Made by a program: the position numbers and the translations under genes
Notes under the pieces: generated by a model
What the model saw: the letters and a program-made list of their open reading frames with translations, nothing else
What the model was told of the DNA's origin: nothing
Database searches by the model: none
Shown: piece by piece, positions 18,968 to 29,962 of the stretch
Layout of the letters: every line of letters starts with the position of its first letter
Numbering within the stretch: position 1 is the stretch's first letter
Source of the DNA: Corallium rubrum
Taxonomy: Eukaryota; Cnidaria; Anthozoa; Scleralcyonacea; Coralliidae
Direction: 5' to 3'
DNA: 64,000 nt
Assembly: GCA_964035015.1 (NCBI GenBank)
Contig: OZ035998.1
Coordinates: 20,051,327 to 20,115,326 of the forward strand

Positions 18968-21900
18968 ATGTCGAGGACACTTAAAGAAATAACTCCGGAT
19001 GTTAGTATGTCAAGAACGGTTAAGAAAATAAACCCACTTGAAGAGATATCAGCATTTGATGATACGTTAGCGAGACGTAGACAGGATCTGCATAATGAGC
19101 TAGGAGTTGTTGAGGCTAGGAGGGCTCTTAAGGGCTACACTAGAGGTATGGAAATTAGTATTCTGGACAGAGGTGATCCTGAGTCTGAAATAGATCAGAC
19201 AAGAAGCCTAGTATGCAGAGTGCTCGAAATTGAGATGGAGGATATTGGTGGTATAAAGTTTGCGGAAATGTTGAAGATAAAACTGAAGAAGGAACAAAAT
19301 AATGGTGATTTCCTTTTTAAGGATGTCTACTTTGGAAGTAAAGCCGCTGTCGCCATAGACAAAAGTCATCTGGAGTCTCTAGCAGCAGTGGGAGGGAAGA
19401 ACATGCTGAACCTATACGAGTCATGGACCTCTGAAGGTAGTGGCTGGGTCATAGACAGCATCATGAGTCATTATCTTAATGTAGTATCCTACACCCCGTT
19501 ACAAGGCAGTAGTTATGTAGAACTGCCTATGGAGCTGAGGAACCCTGCAAAGGGGTTGATAAACATAAAGAACAGTGATAACGAATGTTTCAGATGGTGT
19601 CATATCAGATACCTAAACCCACAGAACAGAAACCCTCAGAGAATTAAGAAAACTGATAAAGCCTTACTACCTACTCTGGACTACACTGGTGTTAAGTTCC
19701 CAGTCGAAACAAGACAGTACAGTAAAATAGAAACGCAAAATAACATGCGCATAAATGTATTCGGGTATGAGGGCAGGCAGGCTTACCCAATATATGTGTC
19801 CAAGGAAAAACATGAACTATGCATGAACCTACTGCTTATTGACAGACACTATGTGCTGATTAAGGACTTTAACAAGTTCATGTACCTAAAGACTAAGCAT
19901 AAGGAGAGAAAGCATTTCTGCATGCATTGCCTACAGTGCTTCAGCTCAGGTGCTATACTATCAGCCCATAGTGAGAACTGTATTGTGGTGAATGGCAAAC
20001 AGGCTATAAAGATGCCTAAGGAAGGTGAGAACACACTCACGTTCATAAACCACCGTAAGCAGCTTGAGGTACCTTTCGTTATATATGCTGACTTTGAAGC
20101 TTTGGTGATGCATAATAACACACCTAGTAAAGATGATAGTAAGTCCTACACACAAGAGTACCAGAAGCATGTAGACTGTGGGTTCTCATATAAGGTTGTA
20201 TGCTGCGTCGACGATAGCTTTAGCAAGCCGGTAAAGGTCTACAGAGGTGAGAAGGCTGTCTATAAGTTTATGAAAAAGATGCTGAAGGAAGTGGCCTACT
20301 GCCAGAGTGTCAAGGAAAAATCCTTTAACAAAGATATGACTATGACTAAAGCCGAGATTGATGAACACGAAAAATCAGAAGAGTGTCACATATGTGGTAA
20401 AAGCTATGTGGACTCAGATGTTAGGGTCAGAGATCACTGCCACATAACTGGGAAATATAGGGGATCAGCCCACAGCAAATGTAATATGGTTTACAGGATT
20501 ACTGATAAAATACCAGTAATATTTCATAATCTAAGGGGTTATGACAGCCACTTCATAATGCAGGAAATAGGTAAATTTGGGATGGACATAAATGTGATAC
20601 CTAACAATATGGAAAAGTATATGTCATTCATGCTTGGCCGACATCTGGTGTTCATAGATAGTCTCCAGTTCATGTCCAGTGCTCTGGGACGACTTGTTGA
20701 CAACTTACCTAGGGACAGGTTCGTAATAACGTCTGAGGAGTTTGAGGGAGAGAAATTTGATCTGATGACTCGAAAGGGAGTTTACCCATATGACTATATG
20801 AGCAGCTTTGAAAAGTTTGAGGACACCTGCTTACCAACCAAGGACGAGTTCTATAGCGCCCTGAATGATGAGCATATTTCTGAGAATGACTATGCACATG
20901 CCCATAAGGTCTGGAGAACTTTCAGGCTTGGGAATATGGGGGAGTACCATGACCTATATATGAAGTCAGATGTACTGCTTCTGGCTGATGTTTTTGAAAA
21001 CTTCAGGAAGACCTGTCTGCAGTACTATAAGCTGGACCCATGTCACTACTTCTCCAGTCCCGGGTTGTCCTGGGATGCGATGCTAAAAATGACTGGCGTG
21101 GAAATCGAACTGATGACTGATATAAACATGTTCCAGTTCATCGAAAAGGGTATGAGGGGCGGCACGTCATATATCGCTAACAGGTATGGGATGGCCAATA
21201 ATAAGTATATGAAAAAATATGATGAGAAGCTGCCTAGCAAGTATCTTATGTACCTGGATGCTAACAACCTTTACGGATGGGCCATGAGTCAGTACCTACC
21301 GACTGGTGGGTTCAAGTGGCTTGACGCTGACACAGTGGACCTGAGTAAGTATGGTGATGAGTCTGACCGCGGCCTTATACTTGAGGTTGATCTGGAGTAC
21401 CCGGACGAGCTGCATGAGAAACATAATGACTTTCCTCTAGCCCCAGAAAAGCTCAAAGTAAAATCGGATATGTTGTCAGACTATTGCCGGAACATAAAAG
21501 ATAAGTATAACATCCACATAGGAACAGTACATAAACTAATCCCAAACCTGATGGATAAGAAAAAGTACGTTCTACATTACAGGAACCTGCGGCTATACCT
21601 GGAGCTAGGGATGAAGCTTAAGAAAATACATAGGGCGTTGGAATTTGATCAGTCCCCGTGGTTAAAGCAGTATATTGACTACAACACCCAGAAGAGGGCC
21701 CATGCTAGGAATGCGTTCGAGAAAGACTTCTTCAAACTAATGAACAACAGCATCTTCGGCAAGACCATGGAAAACCTAAGGAAAAGGGTTGACGTCAGGC
21801 TTGTGACTAACCCGTATAAACTAATGAAACTGACTTCCAAGCCAACATTCGTAAGCAGTAAAATATTCAACGAGAACCTGGTCGCTGTACACAAAATTAA

Positions 21901-22552
21901 AGAATGTCTAACACTCAACAGACCTGCCTTCGTTGGGATGTGTATACTTGACATGTCTAAGACCTTGATGTATAACTTCCACTACAGATACATAGGAAAT
22001 CTGTATGGTTCTAAGGCTAAGCTACTTTTTACTGACACTGATAGTCTACTATATGAGATATCTGCTGGGGATGTCTATAAGGACTTCCACTCTGACCGTG
22101 ATAAGTTTGACAATAGCGACTACCCGGTGAACTCTGAATATCACTTCGTAGAAAACAAAAAAGTTATAGGTAAGATGAAGGATGAGGCAGCTGGAATACC
22201 CATCACTGAGTTCATAGGACTGAAGAGTAAAATGTACTCCTACATAAAAGACAATGATAAAGGAGATAAGAAGGCCAAGGGAATTAAGAAGGTTGTTATA
22301 AGTAAGGACATAAAACATAACGACTATAAAGACACGCTACTGGGGCAAAAGCAGCTAAAACACAAAATGAAAACTATAAGAAGTGTCTACCATCAGCTGG
22401 GATCCTACGAAGTCAACAAAATCTCGCTCAGCTGCTTTGATGATAAAAGGTATATACTCAATGACGGTGTCAGTAACTATGCCTATGGGCATAATTTCAT
22501 CAGACCTCTAGATGAGTGGTTTTATAAAACTGGTTGGGCGTTTTCTGAGTAA
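18968..22552 (+). CDS. polB: protein-primed family B DNA polymerase
   Basis: 1194 aa, in the usual Polinton PolB range. Exo I motif ADFEAL (~residue 375), a Cys/His cluster of endonuclease VII type (CHICGKSY...DHCHITGKYRG...SKCN, ~470-503), motif A DANNLYGWAM (~764), motif B NNSIFGKTMEN (~923) and motif C FTDTDSLLY (~1020) are all present. It would copy the element from a protein primer at the TIR ends. The last five codons and the stop lie inside the right TIR. No frame break. Confidence 0.97.
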   Translation: MSRTLKEITPDVSMSRTVKKINPLEEISAFDDTLARRRQDLHNELGVVEARRALKGYTRGMEISILDRGDPESEIDQTRSLVCRVLEIEMEDIGGIKFAEMLKIKLKKEQNNGDFLFKDVYFGSKAAVAIDKSHLESLAAVGGKNMLNLYESWTSEGSGWVIDSIMSHYLNVVSYTPLQGSSYVELPMELRNPAKGLINIKNSDNECFRWCHIRYLNPQNRNPQRIKKTDKALLPTLDYTGVKFPVETRQYSKIETQNNMRINVFGYEGRQAYPIYVSKEKHELCMNLLLIDRHYVLIKDFNKFMYLKTKHKERKHFCMHCLQCFSSGAILSAHSENCIVVNGKQAIKMPKEGENTLTFINHRKQLEVPFVIYADFEALVMHNNTPSKDDSKSYTQEYQKHVDCGFSYKVVCCVDDSFSKPVKVYRGEKAVYKFMKKMLKEVAYCQSVKEKSFNKDMTMTKAEIDEHEKSEECHICGKSYVDSDVRVRDHCHITGKYRGSAHSKCNMVYRITDKIPVIFHNLRGYDSHFIMQEIGKFGMDINVIPNNMEKYMSFMLGRHLVFIDSLQFMSSALGRLVDNLPRDRFVITSEEFEGEKFDLMTRKGVYPYDYMSSFEKFEDTCLPTKDEFYSALNDEHISENDYAHAHKVWRTFRLGNMGEYHDLYMKSDVLLLADVFENFRKTCLQYYKLDPCHYFSSPGLSWDAMLKMTGVEIELMTDINMFQFIEKGMRGGTSYIANRYGMANNKYMKKYDEKLPSKYLMYLDANNLYGWAMSQYLPTGGFKWLDADTVDLSKYGDESDRGLILEVDLEYPDELHEKHNDFPLAPEKLKVKSDMLSDYCRNIKDKYNIHIGTVHKLIPNLMDKKKYVLHYRNLRLYLELGMKLKKIHRALEFDQSPWLKQYIDYNTQKRAHARNAFEKDFFKLMNNSIFGKTMENLRKRVDVRLVTNPYKLMKLTSKPTFVSSKIFNENLVAVHKIKECLTLNRPAFVGMCILDMSKTLMYNFHYRYIGNLYGSKAKLLFTDTDSLLYEISAGDVYKDFHSDRDKFDNSDYPVNSEYHFVENKKVIGKMKDEAAGIPITEFIGLKSKMYSYIKDNDKGDKKAKGIKKVVISKDIKHNDYKDTLLGQKQLKHKMKTIRSVYHQLGSYEVNKISLSCFDDKRYILNDGVSNYAYGHNFIRPLDEWFYKTGWAFSE

Positions 22553-24442
22553 AAAAAAGGTGGTGCTAGTGCCTAAACCGACTGAAATCGGCAATTTCTC
22601 TTGATGCTAGTATAGGACGGAAATTTACGGCTTTAAAAACGCCGGCATTTGACATATCTCTCTCTGTACAGTCAAAAGGAGGTTTCTTTAAGTCTGCGGA
22701 CTACTTAAAGTGGCTCCACACAGTTTCTTAAAAAATGGAAAATACAAGTTTGAGAGTTCAAAACACGAACATAAACAATTCGGAAAAAGAATAAAACTAA
22801 ATGTTATGCATAGTTAAACATTATGACAATCAAAAACTGTTAAAAAATAAATACCAACAGTTGTTGCTATGGCAACAATGACGTTTCAAAATGGCTGCCA
22901 ATTACCCTTCAAACTAATTTAATGCGAAAAAAACTTTGGTGACCCCCAACTTTTTTTTCATTAAAACTTTTCCTGAAGTATGAGTAATCAATAGACTGAT
23001 TTTAAAAAAATTCTGTAGAACGAATAATTTTTTTTCCGGAAAAATCATGTTTGTTAATTTTTAAAAAACTTCGTTCTACAGATTTTTTTTTAAATCGGCC
23101 TATTGATTACTCATACTTCAAGGAAAGTTTTAATGAAAAAAAAATTGGGGGTCACCAAAGTTTTTTCCGATTTAAATTAGTTTGAAAGGTAATTGGCAGC
23201 CATTTTGAAACGTCATTGTTGCCATAGCAACAACTGTTGCTACTTATTTGGTAGCAGTTTTTGATTGTCAGACTGTTTAACTATGCATAACATTTAGTTT
23301 TATTCTTTTCCCGAATTGTTTAATCACGTGTTTCGGATTCTCAAACTTGTATTGTCCATTTTTCAAAAAAACTGTATGGAGCCACCTTAATAGGATCTGA
23401 CTTGGATTCTGTGAAGACTTATATTTTGGAAGATCGGTGGCAACCGACTGGTCTGGCGAGTTGGGGGTAAAATAAACTGGTCCATTTGTTGGGAGGTTTT
23501 GTCTGACTCACAATAGACTTTACACTGGTGACTCCTGGTATGATTGCGGCCCAACACCTCGCCTTCGGCTCGGTGTGGCCGCCTGGACTCCAGGTTGCCT
23601 CTGTTCGGGGCTGTTGTGTGGTGCTAGGTAAATGACCATACGGATGACTTTACATTGGTGACTCCAAGAAGTAAGGGGGCGTCCTTCTTAGCATAAGCCC
23701 GGGACCATCGCCAAACGACTTGGTCGCTGTTGTCTTTTCCACCGTACCTGATTTAAACCCTATGTTACATGGAAAAATAATTTCATATAGGTTGGGTCAT
23801 TGGTATTCCTGGGTTTTGGATTCCTGACGGCAACCGACTGGTCTGGCGAGTTTGGGGCAAAATAAACTGGCCCATTAACTATAACCACCCGTATAGCCAA
23901 GCCGTGGTTCTATGCCATGGTTCCAGTGGTCGCGCTGACGGGGCAAGTAGGGCCAACCACTGGGGCCAACGGCCGGGGCTGACGGAGGTACCAGTAACAT
24001 GACCATACGGACGACTTGACCTTGGTGACTCCAAGAAGTAAGGGGGCGTCCTTCTTAGCATAAGCCCGGGACCATCGCCAAACGACTTGGTCGCTGTGGT
24101 CTTTTCCACCGTACCTGATATCACATGGAAAAAAGTGGTGCATGTGGCCAACTAAAAACATCCCTGGGAATAGTCCACGCCTTGGAGCGGTTAAGCGTCC
24201 CACCAGCGGTCGAGCTGACGGCTAAAAAGTGATGCTACCGAAATTACTTATAGTTGACTGGTAGTATCACAAAAATGCGGAACCGCCCGATAGGACCACT
24301 TCTGAAAAAAGATATGCATGTGGCTAGCTCTAAAACAGCCCTGGGAATAGACAAAAATCTCGTCCACGCCTCGGGGAGGAGAGGTATCCCTGCCGTAGGG
24401 TGCCAAATAAACTGTGCTGGTACCCCCATATCCTATACTACT
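22538..24442 (-). repeat. Polinton-1 right terminal inverted repeat (with MITE inserted)
   Basis: The arm begins inside the polB gene (GCGTTTTCTGAGTAA, 22538-22552) and ends at the ACT terminus. Its length of 1905 bp equals the left arm plus a 678-bp MITE and its 4-bp TTAA duplication. Confidence 0.95.
22709..23386. mobile_element. 678-bp palindromic MITE in the right TIR (TTAA TSD)
   Basis: TTAA at 22705-22708 and 23387-23390 flanks it, and the left TIR has a single TTAA at the same point. Ends are AGTGGCTCCACACAGTTT and the complement of GGTGGCTCCATACAGTTT. The two halves pair along nearly the whole length (for example GTTGCTATGGCAACAATGACG at left, mirrored at right). TTAA suggests a piggyBac-type transposase in trans. 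No ORF is carried. Confidence 0.92.
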
Positions 24443-24448
24443 TATACA
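24443..24448 (+). repeat. Polinton-1 target site duplication, right copy (TATACA)
   Basis: Identical to 4821-4826 and directly adjacent to the right terminus. It fixes the right boundary of the element at 24442. Confidence 0.92.
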
Positions 24449-24572
24449 GATGCGAGTGTTTTATTAGAAAATCTGCAGTGTCGTATTTTCCATATCCTCA
24501 CTAGTGAAGATATCGATGACATCATTGAGAATTTTACCTCTTTTTGCATTGAATCTATATATTAAAAAGAAA

Positions 24573-24709
24573 ATTACACGCTGGCTTGAAGATATGAATT
24601 TTATCTTCTCGTGGTAAAAACGATATTTTACTCATTCGCTACGCTCATTCGTAAAATATTGTTTTCACCACTCGAAGATAAAATCCATATCTTCGCACCA
24701 CCGTGTAAT
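24573..24709. repeat. 137-bp hairpin MITE
   Basis: ATTACACG...CGTGTAAT ends with mirrored GAAGATATGAATTTTATCTTC and complementary segment, and a centre containing TCGCTACGCTC. Lies just outside the Polinton-1 right TSD. No gene. Confidence 0.7.
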
Positions 24710-27000
24710 ATCCTCTATATATAAGCGCCCTGGTTTGCCGTTTGCGCCTGCGCGTTAACTACAATTTTAAATAATCCTGGCAAGTTCAGGATCAGACCTA
24801 AAAACCCGGCCAGTAAAAGTTTTTAGTGCCAAAAATGGCATCGCTCCGTTGTCTGGTTCTAATGCTAACCCCAAGTCACATGTATACCATTTACAGGGAC
24901 GCCAAAGCGATGAAAGGCGGGTGGGATGAAGGCGCTTAAGCTTGCCAACCCAAAAACTAGGCAATTCCACGAGTCTTGCATGGACCTAGACGAAAGACTT
25001 TAGTATATTTTACAATGTATATTACTAATTCGAAACATTAACACACGAATTAGGCAATTGTATATATTTAACAAATAGATTCCATTTTTTTGTTGTCTGT
25101 TCAGTTACAGATGCACAGGCGCGGACTGGCCCACCAGGACATCGGGAGATTTTTCGGTAGGCCCCTTGCTCCTGTCCTTGTGTGGGCTCCTGCTTATCTG
25201 AAGTAAGCTTGCTGTTTTGAGTTTGTAAATCTGAATACAAGTTCCTCGGCTATAGAGATGGCTGCCTGAGTATTGACCCCGACCCCGGAACATTTCAATC
25301 CTGAGTAAGTGGGGGCCCACTAATAAAATCGCTGGTTAACAAGAAGTACGCCATTGTTTGCCCGCTGGCCAAAAGAAATATTTCTTTAAAATGACGAGAA
25401 ACTCTGTTAAAAAAAATGGGATTTCAGAGCTTTATATTTTGCTCAAAAGTGTCCTGAAAATGCGGGAAATGCTTTTTCAGAGATCTAGACCCAAAATTAA
25501 AAAAAATTCCGGGGGACCATGCTCCCTGACCCCCTAGAAATGTGTCGTCGGCCTGTAGGCCCAAAATTGGTAAATCCGGGCCTGATGGTGGGCCCCTCAA
25601 GTGGCCATTTCCCAGTAAATATTTTAAGTCCAGTCCGCGCCTGTAGATGCACAGATCAGACGTCACAACATGGTAGAAGAGCGATCATGTTTCCCTCCGG
25701 CTGAAATTATCAAATGTGGTCAATAGATAGCCACAAGTTACAGAAATACACCACGTAAGTTTCAGTTGGTTTTATTGAGATTTAAGGTATAAAATATGAG
25801 ATTTAAGACGTCATATAGTTACTGAAATTTGTTATGGATTTTCGGCCGCCGCGCATAGCCTGTAAGGTTCTGAGAACGAATTTATTGTCGTCATGTGGTA
25901 CGCGTCTGTTGCCGTTGACCTTGTTCGTAAACAAGATGGTCATACCGTCAGATGCAAATATAAAACCCCTTCGTCAAGCACTACTAATCGTAGCAGGAAA
26001 CAATATTATGCCAACAGAGATGCCTCTAAGGTTCTCTAGGGTATATCTATTTAAAACGTTTTGGAGATGAAAAGAATTTGAAGAACGCAACCTGAAGACA
26101 CTCAGATCAGGAAGTTGCTGTAGTGTTGCTCAGTAATTTTTACGCAGCTGGAAACCGGAGGATCTCTTTGAACTGATTCGTCCAAGAGTTTTAGCGAAAT
26201 TTTATGACTAGTTTTATGAAACTAAAGTACTATAAAAATTATAAGGATTCAAATCAAAACAAACAATCTTATGGACTTGCGCAAAACAGACTGTAGCCTC
26301 GCTTTAACAAGTTGCTTAATTCAGTGGCGTAGCCAGGGGCTTGTTTTGTTGGGTTTTTTGGGGTTGTTTTTTTGGGGTTTTTTTTTTTTGGGGGGGGGGG
26401 GGGCACGAACCTAGATTTCCTAGGAGGGTCTGGGAGCAAATTCCCACGGAAAATTATGGATTTCTAGGGTCTGTGAAACACTATTTCCTGCATTTTAAGG
26501 CAAGTATTTAAGAGTAGTCTGAAATTCATAAATTACGTAATATCTTTAATATCTTAATAAGAATGATCATTCGATTTATTTATAAACAAGTCGTACTGTG
26601 TAAAAACAAGTCGGAGGCATTTTGTATAGATCCTTTACTCCTTTAGTATTGTAATATCTAGCATATGCCTGCCTGCTATATAAATAACATATTACTAGTC
26701 TATACTACTCACTTGACCTTAAAACAACTGTAACCCCCCGTACCCAACAAGTTTCTCCGCTGATTTAAACTTTTCACGATAGCCGCTCCCCCTGGCTACG
26801 CCACTGGTTGCTTTGCTAAAATTTAAATAGCCTGCGTAAAATTTAAAGGGCACTTTAGTCCCCCTTACTCCTCCTGGCAAAAGGCAGGAGGGGCACTGAC
26901 CCCATTCCCCATGCGTTCATGACAACCTAATCATGCATTTGTCCAAGTTTCTGTCGTTGCTAGATCCGTTTGTAAATACCATAGCTGTTGCGTTTGTTTT
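24710..27000. other. intergenic DNA with two G-rich repeat copies
   Basis: No gene recognised. G-rich family copies lie at about 25430-25640 (minus-like orientation, with CTGACCCCCTAGAAATG) and 26325-26500 (GGGGGGG...CACTATTTCCTGCATTTTAAGG). Short ORFs here lack domain features. Confidence 0.4.
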
Positions 27001-28229
27001 ACATTTACAATCACTATAGATGTTCAAACGAGTTCATTTTCATGTTGAAACACGTAATAAAGTGAATTAATATAACAATAGAGTTGATGCTCGCGGGCAT
27101 AAATATGTTTTTGGCCCGACTCAGGCGGCGAGGGTTAAAATTAGCTATGAGAAGAGCCAGAAACACATTTTCGTCCAAGAACATCAACTGTATTACTATT
27201 ATAGTAATTTTACTGGACATTTTGACGGTATACGGTAAACAGTATCTTGAACAGTGCCACCTTCGCGTTGGCGTGTATTTCATTGCAACAAATATTTACA
27301 TAAATAACTTACATGTAACTTGACAGAAAAACGCAACATTTGTCATCAAAACAATCGTTACTCCAAAGTATTGACAAGAAAAGCATAGAATTCCATAAAC
27401 AACAAATCAATACTCTATAGTGATTTAGTGATTTAGAACTGTTAAAACTGATAGGTTCCCGCTGAATTCTCCATTTTAGCCCACAAAATACGCCAGCCAC
27501 AATGCCCGATAAAATTATAATAATAAACGTATTTTTATAAAGTTCTCGTCGGGTTAAGACTAAGTATACGTTTCTTGGCTTGAAAATATCCACAGCGTTA
27601 GCTAACAAATAAATGCCATCTTAAGCTTGTGTATGAACATAATAACGAAGATAAAACATTGCAACACAATACCTGCTTCAAGCTTCAGACTGACCGTGAA
27701 TATAAATATACTTATCAGAAACAGCAATCCCAAGCCCAAGGACGCAGAAATCTTAGCCATAATATATTGTTTGTCGCGAAGCCACCGTTTCCAAACTTAC
27801 ATCAACTTTCATAGATTTTTTAAATATTTATATCGAGCAGTCCTATACGAAAACGAAGATGTGTTTAAATGTTTCTCACCACGACAAAAGTGGTCACCAA
27901 CTTGATATTGCTCATTAACATAGCTAGAGGGCCAAGATTTAAATTGATTGACACTATTAAGTATGAGAATATGGTTATTCAGTCAAACTAAACTAGCGAG
28001 GTTCAGATCACGCTACCGCTACTACTGCTACCGTAAATGTGGTTAAGCTGATGTAATGTTCGTTTTTTCGTCTTGTAGTCGACGTAGTTGGTTTTAATCC
28101 TGGTGTCGTAAAACGCTTTCTTTTTACACTAAGTTTGAGACCTACCATTACTGAACGTAAAAACAATGTTTGACATGCTTAATTATATTTACGGTAGCGG
28201 TAGCGGCAGTGGAAGTGTGACCTTAATCT
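27001..28229. other. intergenic, only weak membrane-like ORFs
   Basis: Minus-strand ORFs at 27014-27283 and 27309-27608 include hydrophobic stretches, but no family motif or intact gene structure is apparent. An imperfect inverted repeat of CGCTACCGCTACTACTGC / GGTAGCGGTAGCGGC type spans about 28010-28215. Confidence 0.35.
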
Positions 28230-28231
28230 CT

Positions 28232-28257
28232 CTGACGAAGGGCCTTCGCTCGAAACG
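28232..28257 (+). ncRNA. hammerhead-like core motif (CTGACGA...GAAAC)
   Basis: CTGACGA, a short G/C stem-loop (AGGGCCTTCGCTC) and GAAAC form the conserved core pattern of hammerhead ribozymes. A near-identical core recurs at 41077-41101. Small hammerheads are known in Penelope-like retroelements. Helices I and III were not confirmed. Confidence 0.3.
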
Positions 28258-28259
28258 TT

Positions 28260-29022
28260 TATAGGAATCTACATTCAATAGTTTCAGCAGTATTCCAACC
28301 TTACTATATTTCGATTTATAATTCTCGTTTATATGTAACTATGTTATTTTTGTTCAAAAACGCGCTGTAGGTTGCATTTCATCAGAAGCTTGAATCTGCC
28401 AAGAATTCGAACAATAAATATTTTCTTGATATATTTTTTTACAACCAACTTACGAACTGCATCAAGTATGAATATTTGTCTTTGTCATTACGAGTCGTTG
28501 CTATATATCGTTGTTATGCGCTGTTCTTAAGCAATAAAGTATTTGTCCAAATTTAAATATATTTAAGGTTCGATATGGAGAAACCTTCAGGCACATTTAA
28601 TTAATTACTGCTTATATCATAAAAGAAAATCTTTAAAAAATACGTAGAAAAACGGGATAGCGTAAAACAAATCGATCATTTGGGAAGTGACATGTTCACT
28701 TGATATTTTTGTTTATATTTTAATGGCTTTAATATTTTGGCTGTTGTCACCTTCATAAGATTAATGTTTTCCTCATACACTGTCCGTTTACAAAGCCAAC
28801 ATAATATTTATATTGCAGCGTGCTCAACTCCGCTCATTCGTTATATTGCCGAGTAACAGTACCAACAGTAGGCCGTCAGTCAGCGAGTTTGTTTTTTTAC
28901 TTTTGCCAAACATTTTCATCTCTTTCATATTTGACGCTCATTTTTATCTTTGATTAATAAGACGTTGTTTGGGAAACAACAAGAGTCAAAATGCCTTATG
29001 GCATAACCGTTTTGCTTAAATT
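28260..29022. other. non-coding, no gene seen
   Basis: AT-rich DNA with no ORF of substance and no recognised repeat boundary. Confidence 0.4.
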
Positions 29023-29962
29023 AGGTGCCTATATGAAACGAAAATTAAGTTTGTCTTATTTGAAAGAACATTTAAAATTATAGAGTAACATCTTTTGCAG
29101 TTTTTCGTTTCATTGCTTCGTTGTTGACATATTTCGATTTGTTTGATTTCAAATTAAACATTTTGACGTCACACGTGCATAATGAGTTACCGAAAAAAGT
29201 CATCTGATATCTTCGCTTTTATCAAATACAATCACTTGACAATCTACATGTTTGGTGTTTTAAACTAAAGCTCTGTTTTCACGCTTTAAATGCGCCACCT
29301 TGGTGCGTTTACACAGTCATTTAATAATCCTTACTAAAACACGTACACCATTATTCAACATGGCGGACGAGCTATATTTTTGGTTTTGGAAGCTTCGTAT
29401 GGGTAGCGTGCGTCAAAGAACAACGGAAGACATCGGTACACGAGAAAGAGTAATACTAAAATAGCTAAAAGAAAGAAAGAAACAAAGGAACAAAGAATAG
29501 CGAGATGAAGCTTCTGCAGCAGGGCCAAAAAATGCATTTTATCGTATTAATAATTAAACACCGTATTAATAGCAGGCGTTTTTCAATCCCGTTGCGTTTA
29601 CACGGCCAAGTTAAGCGCGTTAGCTGATTGTGCTCAGTTTAATCCACCTCCTTGAGGTGGTGCAAACTAATCGCGATTAATTTAGGCCCATCTGTTTACA
29701 CGGACATTTTAAGCCCGCTTAAAGTCAGATGTGGCTCAGATCCCGCTTAAATTTTGGTCGTGTATCAGGGCTTTGGATATATAACCTTCTCCGATAACTC
29801 ATTATGCACATATACGACGTCAAAATGTTTAATTTACGTATCAAACAAATTGAAATATCTCAAGAACGAAGCAAGGAAACGAAAAACTGCAAAAGATGTT
29901 ATTCTATCATTTTAAGTGTTCTTTCAATAAGACAAACTTAATTTTCGTTTAATAGACACCTT
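29023..29962. repeat. 940-bp inverted-repeat element, family M (copy 1)
   Basis: The left arm (AGGTGCCTATATGAAACG..., 29023 to about 29200) matches the complement of the right arm (about 29790-29962). Both share ATTAAGTTTGTCTTAT and ATTAAACATTTTGACGTCA blocks. The same arms occur at 30755-31219, so this is a MITE family. The inner 29200-29790 differs from copy 2 and contains other repeats (GCGTTTACAC motifs). Confidence 0.65.

Larger units (their letters stand above)
4827..24442. mobile_element. complete Polinton/Maverick element (Polinton-1)
   Basis: A 19.6-kb element with AGT...ACT ends, 6-bp TSD and ~1.22-kb TIRs. It has the family's hallmark genes: protein-primed PolB, retroviral-type integrase, packaging ATPase and penton-type capsid protein, plus a probable major capsid protein. 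Polintons are known self-synthesising transposons that also encode virion genes. Genes form two blocks diverging from about 13200: leftward to the left TIR, rightward to the right TIR. All main ORFs are open and the TIRs show only a few differences where I compared them by eye, so integration looks recent. Confidence 0.97.

Noticed and set aside
27014..27905. Hydrophobic minus-strand ORFs that look a little like receptor TM segments
   Set aside because: No conserved receptor motif, frames are broken and lengths short; chance AT-rich hydrophobic translation is enough.
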